Shown: one piece after another, positions 39,494 through 49,072 of the stretch
Position numbering within the stretch: the stretch's first letter is position 1
Layout of the letters: the number at the start of each line of letters is the position of its first letter
NCBI RefSeq assembly: GCF_026113935.1
Contig: NZ_JAPEUL010000007.1
Coordinates: 124,001 to 188,000 of the forward strand
Length of the DNA stretch: 64,000 nucleotides
Direction: 5' to 3'
Origin: Marinomonas rhodophyticola
Lineage (GTDB): Bacteria > Pseudomonadota > Gammaproteobacteria > Pseudomonadales > Marinomonadaceae
Translations under genes and position numbers: made by a program
Notes under the pieces: model-generated
What the model was told of the DNA's origin: nothing
The model's input: the letters and a program-made list of their open reading frames with translations, nothing else
Databases searched by the model: none

Positions 39494-39606
39494 ACCGTTA
39501 AGATAGTGCTTGACCAACGCCGCTTGCTAACGCTTACTACTCGTTATGTTATGCCGTGCAAATGAGCGGTATTTTGTAATGAATAGAAGGACTTTAAGGC
39601 GTTAAT

Positions 39607-39936
39607 ATGAAGATTACTGATTTACCCTTTGGTGTTACCGATTGGCAAGGCGTGGAGAAAACCACCCACAAAGGTGAAAGTGGCTTTGCCTACTGGCAGA
39701 CCAAACAATTTGGCGATATTCGTGTACGGATCGTGACTTATTCGGCGGGTTATTTAGCCGACCATTGGTGTACCAAAGGTCACATTCTTTTTTGTATGAG
39801 TGGCGAGCTGAAAACAGTCTTAAAAGATGGCCGTACTTTTGTTCTGTCTGCAGGCATGAGCTATCAAGTGGCCGACGATGCCGAACCGCATCGTTCTTCC
39901 ACAACAGAAGGCGCAACCCTGTTTATTGTTGACTGA
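39607..39936 (+). CDS. DHCW-motif cupin-fold protein
   Basis: A 109-residue single-domain cupin. MKITDLPFGVTDWQGVEKTT opens the protein, and YLADHWCTKGHILFCMSGEL carries the metal-binding region and a variant of the DHCW motif that names the family. Function is unknown. It stands alone between the GntR gene and a bidirectional terminator. Confidence 0.85.
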   Translation: MKITDLPFGVTDWQGVEKTTHKGESGFAYWQTKQFGDIRVRIVTYSAGYLADHWCTKGHILFCMSGELKTVLKDGRTFVLSAGMSYQVADDAEPHRSSTTEGATLFIVD

Positions 39937-39970
39937 TAGTTGTAGATTGAGCACGACTAATAGATTGAAA

Positions 39971-40000
39971 AAAGCAAAACCACGTAGGTGATTTTGCTTT
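39971..40000. terminator. Bidirectional terminator between cupin and GlxA-type regulator
   Basis: AAAGCAAAACCAC (39971-39983) and GTGATTTTGCTTT (39988-40000) form a stem with one mismatch, flanked by A- and T-rich ends in both directions. It fits termination of both convergent genes. Confidence 0.8.
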
Positions 40001-40023
40001 TATACTTTATGCTCCTCAATCGC

Positions 40024-40971
40024 TTAATTGGCTGTTATAGAAGACACAAAACGTTGCCGAAAAGCGCTGGGCGTTAGCCCCATAATTTTTTGAAAGGCTT
40101 TACGGCAACTTCCCACATCGTCATACCCTACTTGCAAAGCGATGCTTTCGAACGGCAGTGTCGTTTCCTCCAACTTGTCGCAAGCGGCTTGAATACGAAG
40201 TCGCTGCACATATTCATTTGGGTTGAATTCAGTGCATTTGGCAAAACGTCTTAAAAAGGTTCTCGGTGTGAGTTTGGCGAGAGCGGCCATGCTTTCGGTG
40301 CGTTGCAGTTCGGCAAAATGCCCTTGTAAATGATGTTGAACCGCCAGAATCGCCGCATCGCCATGGTCGAAATTTGGCTGGAATTGCTGATAATAGCGTT
40401 GTTCTCTTTTGCCGGTATCAATGACTAACGTTTTGCCTAGCTGACGAACAATATTGGCATTCATCAAGGCTTGTACCAGCTCCATCGCCAAATCCACCCA
40501 AGACATCATGCCACCGGCGCTGATCACATCGCCTTGGTTAATCAATATCTTCGACGTGTCCATTGCTTGTTGAGGAAAACGTTCTTTAAACAAACCTTCT
40601 AGCGCCCAGTGTGTTGTCATCAGTCGTTTATCCGTAATGCCTGTGTAAGCCAAGAAAAACGCTCCAGCGCAGGCACTGCAAAGCATGGCACCTTGTCGAT
40701 GTTGTGCGATTAAAAAATCATTGATGCTGGCATTTTTCTCGCTGTAACTGGCTTTCTCCAAACTGGGAGGCAATAACACCGCGTGATAAGGTTGTTGGGT
40801 TGCTTGTTTGTTGAGCAGGTTGGCTTCATACAAAATATGCGTTGTGATGCGAACTTCTAAGCCTGCTTCTTCACAGGCTTCATTGGCAAGCTCGAACGTC
40901 TCGGCAAAACCATAAACCGCCGACAAGAGACAATGAGGATAAGCAAGCACAGCGATTTGATAATGTTTCAA
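40024..40971 (-). CDS. GlxA/FtrA-type transcriptional regulator (DJ-1 domain plus AraC HTH)
   Basis: A 315-residue regulator. The N-terminal DJ-1/PfpI-like domain has the nucleophile-elbow segment LCSACAGAFFLAYTGITDKR (residues 97-116) and MTTHWALEG. The C-terminal AraC-type double helix-turn-helix has LAKLTPRTFLRRFAKCTEFN and FESIALQVGYDDVGSCRKAF. Divergent from a cysteine hydrolase gene that it may control. The ligand is unknown. Confidence 0.92.
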   Translation of the reverse strand: MKHYQIAVLAYPHCLLSAVYGFAETFELANEACEEAGLEVRITTHILYEANLLNKQATQQPYHAVLLPPSLEKASYSEKNASINDFLIAQHRQGAMLCSACAGAFFLAYTGITDKRLMTTHWALEGLFKERFPQQAMDTSKILINQGDVISAGGMMSWVDLAMELVQALMNANIVRQLGKTLVIDTGKREQRYYQQFQPNFDHGDAAILAVQHHLQGHFAELQRTESMAALAKLTPRTFLRRFAKCTEFNPNEYVQRLRIQAACDKLEETTLPFESIALQVGYDDVGSCRKAFQKIMGLTPSAFRQRFVSSITAN

Positions 40972-41098
40972 GGGAAATACTCATTTTGTCAATTTTGGCT
41001 TTTAATATGGCAAATTTGACACTGTAATGGAACCCATCGTTTTGCGATGCTAGGGTTCTTGATAACGATCTTTGCAAACAACAGAATAGGAGTCGACC

Positions 41099-41617
41099 AT
41101 GAGCCGCACCGCATTATTAGTCATCGATGTACAAAACGATTATTTCGACAATGGAAGCTTTCCTTTATGGAACACAAAGCAGGCTTTAAAAGAAATCCTT
41201 AACGCCATTCAAACCGCGAAAGAGCAAGATGCCGCTGTAGTCCTGGTGCAACATGTGGCTGAAAGTGAATCACCACTATTTGCTGAAGGCAGCGAAGGGG
41301 TTAAATTACATCAAGCCATTTTAGACGCTGCACCAGATGCGCCTATCGTCACAAAAACACACGCTGATGCGTTTCAAGAGACAAACCTGACGCAAGTGCT
41401 AGAAGAACTGGAAGTAGACCGCTTGGTTATCTGCGGCATGATGACGCAAAACTGCGTGACACACACGGCGATTTCAGATGCTGCTGATCCTTACCAAGTC
41501 AGCATCCTGCCAGACGCTTGTACCACCCGTGAAGAACTGCTGCATTTTATTGCCCTAGAAGCGATTCAAGCAAAAGTGACCTATACCGATATTCAGCACG
41601 CTTTTGAGCGAGTTTAA
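41099..41617 (+). CDS. Isochorismatase-family cysteine hydrolase
   Basis: A 172-residue hydrolase of the isochorismatase fold. The catalytic triad is visible: Asp in LLVIDVQNDYF, Lys in VTKTHADAF and Cys in VICGMMTQNCVTHTA. AGGAG lies upstream of ATG 41099. Substrates in this family are amides or enol ethers (nicotinamide, isochorismate and others); this one cannot be told. Divergent from the GlxA-type regulator. Confidence 0.9.
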   Translation: MSRTALLVIDVQNDYFDNGSFPLWNTKQALKEILNAIQTAKEQDAAVVLVQHVAESESPLFAEGSEGVKLHQAILDAAPDAPIVTKTHADAFQETNLTQVLEELEVDRLVICGMMTQNCVTHTAISDAADPYQVSILPDACTTREELLHFIALEAIQAKVTYTDIQHAFERV

Positions 41618-41791
41618 ATCAGTCGCTAACGATAAATAAAAAACGAGTAAAACGCATAAAACTAGAGGGCTGAGTAATTGGTTGGTTAAAAAACGTCAGA
41701 TAATCAACCACTTTCGAAAAATTATTACATATAAATGGCATCGACTTCTTGGCAAGCGGCAATCATGTCGATATAATCTGCAACGCTTTTA

Positions 41792-41868
41792 GGGCCTGTA
41801 GCTCAGTTGGTTAGAGCATCCGACTCATAATCGGCAGGTCCCCAGTTCAAGTCTGGGCAGGCCCACCA
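41792..41868 (+). tRNA. tRNA with CAU anticodon, probably tRNA-Ile2 (lysidine type)
   Basis: A 77-base tRNA including the encoded CCA. The acceptor stem is GGGCCTG/CAGGCCC, the D arm GCTC/GAGC, the anticodon loop CTCATAA and the T arm CCCAG/CTGGG with TTCAAGT. The anticodon is CAU. Pairs C4-G69 and C5-G68 and an anticodon stem core CGACTCATAATCG like that of E. coli tRNA-Ile2 favour an isoleucine tRNA modified by TilS over elongator Met. The U27/C43 pair is mismatched. Followed by its own terminator. Confidence 0.9.
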
Positions 41869-41877
41869 TATAAAATA

Positions 41878-41920
41878 AGCCCCGATAGGTTAGTGAAAAC
41901 TGACTTATCGGGGCTTTTTT
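41878..41920 (+). terminator. Rho-independent terminator after the tRNA
   Basis: A perfect 10-bp stem AGCCCCGATA / TATCGGGGCT with an inner GTTAGT/ACTGAC extension, followed by a T run, 9 bases after the CCA end. Confidence 0.92.
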
Positions 41921-42127
41921 ATTGCCTGCGATTTGTGGGGCTTTAGCCAATGATGTTCTCTCTAAGTTAGGTCTGTTTCTTCAGTTCTAGTTGGTTTGCC
42001 CGATGATGTTTTTTAATACTGTGGGTATTAAAATGTCCTCCAAGATAAACTGTTTGGTAAGATCTCGCGTTTTTTGTTTAGTGCTGTGAGTGCTGGCGTT
42101 AGAGTTTTAGACCGAGTGGTCGTGTTT

Positions 42128-43267
42128 TTATCTGACCAGCGCTACGCTCTTGATTTGCGCCCAGAGTGTCTTTCCTGTCACCAAGACTAAGTGATCAACG
42201 GATCGGTAGGTCAGCCTTGCAATAAGCGTGTTTTGCTCTGTCTGTAAGCGGACTAACGCCATGGCTGGGTCTTTGTCGGCAACAATATCTAGCACGGTGA
42301 CGAGCAGTTTGTTTAATATACTGGAGTCGTCATGGGGCGAGAGCGTTAGGCTGACGTCGGTAGCGAGTATGCGTACTCGAATGGTTTTTCCTATGTCGTC
42401 GCCATTGTTGCGAATCCATAATTCGCTTCCAGCGCAATTGACCTTTGATAAGTGCCAGCGATTGTCTTGTTCAATAATCTGGCCTTGCCAGAGGACGCTG
42501 GTGTCATTATTCATTAGCAGTGGCGATTTAAGCTGTGCAAACACCTCCTCGATCGCGCCTTGTGTTGCGACCTTTCCATCCTGCATTAGCACCACGTGAT
42601 CCGCCAGACGCATGACTTCTTCGACCGAATGGCTGACGTATAAAATCGGTGTTTTAAGGGTGGATTTAAGCTTTTCGAGGTAAGGCAAAATCTCTTGTTT
42701 TCTGGCGTTATCTAACGAAGCCAACGGTTCATCCATGAGTAACAATGTCGGTTGAATCAATAATGCGCGCGCAATGGCAACCCGTTGTTTTTCTCCGCCA
42801 GACAGCTGTTGTGAATTATTCGCCAGTACGGATTCGATGCCCATTAAGTCGATGATTTGGTCATATAAACCCGCTGGTAAGGGAATGCCGCTGCGTTTAA
42901 TGGCGTACTCTAAATTGCCCTTCGCGGTTAGGTGAGGAAAGAGGCTCGGTTCTTGAAACACATAACCTAATGGTCGTTTATGAGTCGGCAAGAAAACAGT
43001 GTCGCTTTGCCATGTTTCGCCCTTCATCACAAAATGCCCTTGCTGTGCTCGTTCTAGCCCTGCAATACAGCGTAGCAGGGTGGTTTTGCCTGAGCCTGAC
43101 TCGCCAAAAATCGCCGTTACGCCACTGTCTGGAAGGATGAGGTCGACATTTAAGGCAAAGCGAGAGTGTGGGTGTTGTAAGTGAAATTTGGCGTACAGCC
43201 CTTGTTCTGTCTTGTTTGTTTTTTCTAGGCTGTTGGTGTTTTGTGTAGTCGTACTTTGTTTCAGCAT
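42128..43267 (-). CDS. modC: Molybdate ABC transporter ATPase ModC
   Basis: About 379 residues. The ABC domain has Walker A GESGSGKTT, signature LSGGEKQRVAIARALL, Walker B LLLMDEPLASLD and switch His in LYVSHSVEEVM. A C-terminal MOP/TOBE-like molybdate-binding domain follows (ELWIRNNGDDIGKTIRVRIL ... ALVRLQTEQNTLIARLT). I place the start at 43267, where GGGGAG lies upstream inside the modB end; an ATG at 43285 is also open. Overlapping modB shows one operon. Confidence 0.93.
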   Translation of the reverse strand: MLKQSTTTQNTNSLEKTNKTEQGLYAKFHLQHPHSRFALNVDLILPDSGVTAIFGESGSGKTTLLRCIAGLERAQQGHFVMKGETWQSDTVFLPTHKRPLGYVFQEPSLFPHLTAKGNLEYAIKRSGIPLPAGLYDQIIDLMGIESVLANNSQQLSGGEKQRVAIARALLIQPTLLLMDEPLASLDNARKQEILPYLEKLKSTLKTPILYVSHSVEEVMRLADHVVLMQDGKVATQGAIEEVFAQLKSPLLMNNDTSVLWQGQIIEQDNRWHLSKVNCAGSELWIRNNGDDIGKTIRVRILATDVSLTLSPHDDSSILNKLLVTVLDIVADKDPAMALVRLQTEQNTLIARLTYRSVDHLVLVTGKTLWAQIKSVALVR

Positions 43268-43269
43268 TG

Positions 43270-43953
43270 TTATTTCGCTCCCCATAGAGTGTTTTTCCGT
43301 TGGAAGCTATACAGGCTGAGCAACACCAGAAAAGAAAAAATGATCATGATGGCGGCGAGTTTATGAGCTTGATCATATTCCAAGGCCTCAACGTGGTCGT
43401 AGATTTGCACAGACACAACGCGAGTTTGACCAGGGATATTGCCACCTATCATTAAGACAACGCCAAATTCGCCGACCGTATGGGTAAAACCTAAGATGGC
43501 TGCGGTAATAAAACCCGGTTTGGCGAGTGGTAAAACAATGGTAAAAAATCGATCCCAACTGTTGGCGCGTAAGGTAGCGGCGACTTCTAGTGGACGCTCT
43601 CCAATGGCTTCAATGGCGTTTTGTATGGGCTGTACGACAAAGGGCAGGGAATAAAATACCGAGGCTACGATCAGTCCCCAGAAGGTAAAAGGCAGGGTGC
43701 CGATGCCGAGTTCTTGAGTTAATTGACCAATGAAACCGTTTGGACCCATAGCGATCAGTAGATAAAAGCCTAATACGGTGGGAGGTAATACCAGAGGTAA
43801 GGCAACAATGGCACTGATTGGCCCTTTCAAACGTGAGTGGGTACGTGCCAGCCACCAAGCGATTGGCGTGCCAATTAGTAATAGAATAATCGTGACCGTG
43901 GTCGCCACTCTAATAGTGAGCCAAATGGCTTCTAAGTCTGACGCAGAAAGCAT
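43270..43953 (-). CDS. modB: Molybdate ABC transporter permease ModB
   Basis: A 227-residue inner-membrane permease with about five or six helices. Typical ModB segments are LARTHSRLKGPISAIVALPL, VLPPTVLGFYLLIAMGPNG, GERPLEVAATLRANSWDRFF (the coupling EAA-type loop) and TVGEFGVVLMIGGNIPGQTR. The gene sits between modA (9 bp away) and modC. Confidence 0.95.
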   Translation of the reverse strand: MLSASDLEAIWLTIRVATTVTIILLLIGTPIAWWLARTHSRLKGPISAIVALPLVLPPTVLGFYLLIAMGPNGFIGQLTQELGIGTLPFTFWGLIVASVFYSLPFVVQPIQNAIEAIGERPLEVAATLRANSWDRFFTIVLPLAKPGFITAAILGFTHTVGEFGVVLMIGGNIPGQTRVVSVQIYDHVEALEYDQAHKLAAIMIIFSFLVLLSLYSFQRKNTLWGAK

Positions 43954-43962
43954 GTTGTGATG

Positions 43963-44721
43963 TTATTCCGTTTTATAGCCGTAGGAGTGAATGATGCGAC
44001 GGGCTTTGTCACTGCGTAAATAGTCAAGTAAATCTTGTGCAGCAGCGCTGCTTGCGGCGCTTTTTAATAAGACGGCATCTTGGCGTATTGGACTGTATTG
44101 ATTCGCGGGGATGATCCAGCTTGAGCCTGATTTAATATGCCCTTGGCTCATAATTTGTGACAATGCCACGAATCCTAGGTCTGTATTCCCTGTGCTAACA
44201 AATTGATAGGTTTGCGAAATGTTTTCGCCCATGACCCATTTTGGTTGGGTGGCCGTGGTTAGACCAAGACCTTCCAGCACTTCCATGGCGGCCACGCCAT
44301 AAGGCGCCAGTTTTGGGTTGGCTAATGCGACTTTATTAAAGTCACCGTTTTTTAAACGGTCCTCATTATTATGAATGAAATCCGCTTTGGCTGACCACAA
44401 GGCCAGCGCACCAATGGCGTAAGTAAAACGACTGTTTGGAACGACCAGTCCGGCTTTCTCTAAAGCATCCGGTTTGTTTTGGTCGGCGGATAAAAACACC
44501 TGAAAAGGCGCGCCGTGTTGAATTTGAGCGACGAATTTACCTGAGGAGCCAAAGGTGAGTGCCACTTTGTTGCCTGACTCTGCCTCGTATTGTTTGGCAA
44601 TGTCTTTCATGGCGTCTGTGAAATTGGAAGCGACAGCAACATACACTATTTCCGCGTAGAGGGAAGGGCTGACCAGTAAGCCGCCAAACAGTAGAGCGCT
44701 GAATAGACGCAAGAAGCGCAT
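43963..44721 (-). CDS. modA: Molybdate-binding periplasmic protein ModA
   Basis: A 252-residue type II periplasmic-binding protein. A signal peptide (residues 1-23, ending SLYAE) leads into the ModA motifs: VYVAVASNFTDAMKDIAKQY, ALTFGSSGKFVAQIQHGAPF and FLSADQNKPDALEKAGL. First gene of modABC. A dyad with ModE-like form lies about 50 bp upstream. Confidence 0.95.
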   Translation of the reverse strand: MRFLRLFSALLFGGLLVSPSLYAEIVYVAVASNFTDAMKDIAKQYEAESGNKVALTFGSSGKFVAQIQHGAPFQVFLSADQNKPDALEKAGLVVPNSRFTYAIGALALWSAKADFIHNNEDRLKNGDFNKVALANPKLAPYGVAAMEVLEGLGLTTATQPKWVMGENISQTYQFVSTGNTDLGFVALSQIMSQGHIKSGSSWIIPANQYSPIRQDAVLLKSAASSAAAQDLLDYLRSDKARRIIHSYGYKTE

Positions 44722-44769
44722 GAAGGCATCCTTATCGAATTGTCGTGGATAGGGCTGATATTGATGCGT

Positions 44770-44787
44770 TGTATATTGCGTTATACA
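44770..44787 (-). promoter_or_regulatory. Candidate ModE operator upstream of modA
   Basis: TGTATA-N6-TATACA is a perfect inverted repeat centred about 57 bp upstream of the modA start. ModE operators are TATA-rich dyads of similar spacing upstream of modA. No modE gene is in the window. Confidence 0.45.
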
Positions 44788-44834
44788 GTCAGGTGGCGCA
44801 AGTCTGCGGTATTTTCTATTTATCTTCTCTCTGT

Positions 44835-47390
44835 TTATTTTCTAAATAGGCACTCGATATCGATGTCGTCTATTTGGCTGTCTGGTAAAAATTTCTGTGC
44901 GTATTTTAAATAGGTTTTACTGGTTAAAAAGAAACGGAACATCTGTAGGTCAAGGTGACCTTCTTGGCACATTTTGTACATGATATCGATGGTAACACTG
45001 ATGGGGTTGCCTGTTTTGTAGGGGCGATCTGACGCTGTGAGTGCTTCGAATACATCGGCGATCATCAGTACTCTGTCTGGAATACTCAGTTGTTCTGCGC
45101 TGAGTTTGCGTGGGTAGCCTTGGCCGTCCATTCTTTCGTGGTGAGTGGAAGCGTAATGAGGGACTCGACTGAGCCTCGGGTGGAAAGGGCAGACTTTCAA
45201 GCATGGTGATGGTGCTGATGATGTGTTCATTGATTTTAAATCGATCTTCTTTGGTCAGTGTGCCTTTGGGTATGGTGAGATTGTAGATCTCACCTTGGTT
45301 ATATTGGTGTTCTGGTACAGCCATTTTTATGCCTAATAATGGATCAAATGTCATTTCTTTGAAACGTGGAATAATGTGCTCAGGTTTATCCGATAATAGA
45401 TTTTCTGTTATGCCTTGCTGTGCTCTCTCTTCATGATTTAGATCGACTGTTTGGGTTTGTGTGGTTCGCATGGTTTCTTCTGCGGGCGATAAGCCTAAGC
45501 GGTCGCTAAAGTGTCGTGTCCATGTCTGTGTGCCAATGTCTCTGACTTTTTGTTGGTCTGCTTCACTCATGAACTCGCTACCAAGGTTGGCTTTGGCAAT
45601 AAAAGCAAATTGTTCCTGTAAGGCGGTTTGACGTTCTTGCCAGACTTTTAAAGCCGCCTCTGGGTTTTGTTTTTCCATGTGCACTGCATGTAAATACGCT
45701 ATTTCGGCATCCCGCCATAGGACCTCAAAACGAGTGCGGATTTCATGAATACGATTATAGAGGCATTCCAGTTTGGAGTCCTTGTCCATAATGTGTTCAG
45801 GCATGGTGATTTTTCCGCAATCGTGCAGCCAAGCCGCAATGCGAAACTCTAAGCGTTCATTGGCATTGGCGAATTGGAAATCTTTATAAGTGGCTCTCTT
45901 GGGTTTGTTCCAGGGCCTCAGACAGCATTAATCCCAGTTCTGGTACTCGATAACAATGACCGCCTGTATGAGCCGATTTATTATCAATAGCTGTAGCAAT
46001 CAGGCGGATTAAGGCCTCTAAAAATTCTTTTAAGCTCTCCTCATGTTGTTTGATATCTTGTGACATGGCGACAAAGGCGTTAGACAGTTGCCAGATTTCT
46101 TTGATGTGTGAATCGGTGAATGTGACATCGTCAAATTGACGTTGTTTTATCTTCTCGGTTTCGCGTTGTAATTGTCTAATAGGGCGCACGATGGGAGCGC
46201 TGAATAGCCAGATAATAGGCAATAGAACGACCATGACCAGAGCACTAAACAGTGCGGAATGGAGTGCTTCTTCGGTGGCGTGTTGAAACAATAGGTCTTT
46301 AGGCAAAAGCATGGCTAGGTATTGTCGATTCAATATGTCATTACCGATGGCGGTGACAAACACATAATATTGCTGATTGTCTTCTTTTTCGATCAGCATG
46401 GGTTGTTGTGCATTTGGGTCATTGGCTAGGTCGATTAAACGTTTGAGGGAAGTACCAAGGTAATCCTGTAAAGATGGAATAGGAGGTGTTTTGTCTGAGT
46501 CATGGAGTCTACTATTTGAGGCGAGAATGTTGCCATTTTGGTTAAACAAGACCGCTTGCTCTTGGCCATTTAAAAACGTTGATGAAGACAACGTCAGTTG
46601 ATCTGATAGGGAAGAGAGCAGTATGTCTAAGCCAACGACCTGTTCGGTATTGCGGATTCTTTTGGCATAGGTCTGCCCCGATATTTGTAAGTGCTGAAAA
46701 AGATAGGGATCCGTTTTATATATGTGGTTTTGCTCTGATGCCACAAACCATGGTCGTTTTGTGGGGAAGAAATGGCTGTTTTCAGTCTTTTGATGATTTA
46801 AACGCAAGGTATCAGAATAGTAATAAGTGCGGCGTAGCCGTTGTTCTCCGAGGCCTGAAATATCGACCGCGGCCCAACGGTCATCCGTTTGAGCCTCCCA
46901 TTCGTTGTCTTATGTCTTTGGCTGAGTCCAAGTTAACGATTTGAAAAAAGTTCTCTTGTTTGTCACCAATATAAAGGCTGTATAGCTCTGGCCGTTCTCG
47001 TAAAAATGCGCTTAATAGGCTAGTTTTGTCTTCAATAGTGGCGCCTGATAAGTCTGAAACGATGAGTTCTGCTAGTAGGTTAACGGTTTGTGTGGCGTCT
47101 TTCTCTAGGCCGTGAACACTATCTCTCATATGAGCTGACAGTAAATTCATATTAGACAGCATGTGAGTAACGGCTATATTTTTACTGGCATTGTATTGTA
47201 GCGAAATAGCGATACCTGCGGTAATCACAATGGCCATCAGGAACATATTGGCAACGAGTATTTTGATAGGGAAGCGTCTGAACGTAGGCTTTTTAATCGT
47301 CACTATTTTCTTCCATGGTCTATGGGTTGAGTTGGTGTAAACGGGACGCTGTCGTCTTTTAATAGAAGTTGAACTTGAGGTTTTTTGCAA
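44835..47390 (-). CDS. HD-GYP cyclic-di-GMP phosphodiesterase with periplasmic sensor (three frame breaks)
   Basis: One gene of about 850 residues read through four frame segments. A first membrane helix (KILVANMFLMAIVITAGIAI) and a Cache-like periplasmic sensor lead to a second helix (LHSALFSALVMVVLLPIIWL) and a HAMP-like segment. The HD-GYP domain then has HTGGHCYRVPELG, the HD motif AAWLHDCGK and the GYP motif HHERMDGQGYP. Breaks lie at CCC 46896-46898, near 45893 and at GGG 45178-45180; between 45884 and 45804 the correct text is ATYKDFQFANANERLEFRI. With the motifs intact an active c-di-GMP phosphodiesterase is expected. Three indels in one gene could also mean decay. Confidence 0.85.
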
Positions 47391-47592
47391 ATGTTTAGCT
47401 AGTATAATGGACGTTTTTTACGGGTTTATGAAAAGAAAGGTTTCTTATTCGTTTTTCTTATATAAGTTAATGATTTTTCCGTCTTATCCATTTGGTCAGC
47501 ATTTTGTTAAGATGGCCCTAACGTATCGATTTTCTGTTTCTAGGTAGCAGGAAAGACGATGTTCTATAAGTGATTTTTTAAGGTTTTCCTCC

Positions 47593-48985
47593 ATGTTGTA
47601 TCCCATTCTTAACTTAGCGGTGTTCGCTTTGTTAATCGCGTTGTTGTTTAAATTACAAAAAGCCAAAAAGACCTTATCCACGCAAGTATTTACTGGTTTG
47701 GGTTTGGGTGTGGTGTTTGGTGCGGCGTTGCAATTCATCTATGGTGTTGACAGTGCAGCTAATAATGAGACGTTAGAGTACGTGAGCATTGTTGGCTATG
47801 GCTATGTTAGCTTGCTAAAGATGATCATTATGCCGTTGATTTTGGTGTCGATTATTGGTGCCATTGTGAAGGTAAAAGACACGGAGCTCTTTGGGCAAAA
47901 TGTCTGGCTCTATCATTGGTATTTTGCTGGCGACGACAGCAGTGTCGGCTTTAATCGGCGTGTTTGTGAGTAACCTATTTGGTTTGTCTGCAGAAGGTAT
48001 CGTACAAGGCGCTCGTGAAATGGCACGAGGCGCGGCGTTAGAAACTCGTTTAGAAGGGTTGGCTAGTGTATCCTTTGCTGACATGATTACCTCTTTCTTT
48101 CCAGGTAATCCTTTTGCTGATTTAGCGGGAAGTCGTCCTACTTCTACTATTGCTGTGGTTATTTTTGCTGCTTTTGTGGGTGTGGCTGGTGTGACTGTTG
48201 CGCGTAAAGAGCCAGAGTTAGGAGCAAGTTTCGAACGTTTTGTTGATGTAGCTCAATCTATCGTTAGAACCTTGGTGCGTATGGTGCTAAGCCTTACGCC
48301 ATACGGTATTCTTGCTTTGATGACCAAGGTGGTTGCTGGGTCCAATGTGTCTGATATTTTGACCTTGTTAAACTTTGTCGTAGCGTCTTATGTGGGCTTG
48401 GCACTTATTTTAGTGATGCATCTATGCTTGTTGGCGTTTAACGGCATTTCACCCCTTCGTTACTTTAAGAAAGTTCTACCGGTATTGTTGTTTGCTTTTA
48501 CGTCTCGCTCAAGTGCAGGAACGATTCCGCTGAATATCGATACTCAGGTGAAGCGTCTTGGAAACGGTGAAGGTGAATCGAATTTTTCGGCTTCATTTGG
48601 TGCCACTATGGGGCAAAATGGTTGCGCAGGTTTGTATCCAGCCATGCTCGCTGTGATGATTGCACCAACAGTGGGGATTAACCCATTAGATCCGAGTTTC
48701 ATTATTTCATTGATTGCTATTGTGACTATCAGCTCATTTGGTATCGCAGGTATTGGTGGGGGCGCGACATTTGCAGCCTTGATCGTGCTGTCTGCCTTAG
48801 ATATGCCAGTTGCGTTAGCTGGTTTATTAATATCTATCGAACCTTTGATCGATATGGGGCGTACTGCTGTGAACGTTAATGGTGCAATGACAGCTGGGAC
48901 TATTACGTCGAAGTGGTTAGGACATTCAGACGCAGGTTTGTTTGCACGCGATGAAGAGCCAGAGTTAGAGCTGAAAAACAGTTAG
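47593..48985 (+). CDS. tcyP: L-cystine/dicarboxylate symporter of the TcyP type (frame broken at ~47891)
   Basis: About 464 residues, DAACS-family sodium- or proton-coupled symporter with 8-9 helices. The N-terminal part ([20 protein letters not shown], then [20 protein letters not shown]) and the conserved core ([55 protein letters not shown]) match TcyP/YdjN. The frame breaks at GAGCTCTTTGGGC: one extra T at 47890-47892, after which [20 protein letters not shown] follows. Probably cystine uptake for sulfur; the assignment against other DAACS substrates is by resemblance. Confidence 0.88.
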
Positions 48986-49004
48986 TTCCATTTCAGACTG
49001 TAAA

Positions 49005-49040
49005 GCATAAAAAACCACCTAAGCGGTGGTTTTTTTATGC
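49005..49040. terminator. Bidirectional terminator between tcyP and rhlE
   Basis: GCATAAAAAACCACC (49005-49019) and GGTGGTTTTTTTATGC (49025-49040) form a long hairpin with A and T tracts on the two sides, serving both convergent genes. Confidence 0.9.
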
Positions 49041-49072
49041 TGTTTACTTAGTTTTTACGCGATGAGTAACGA

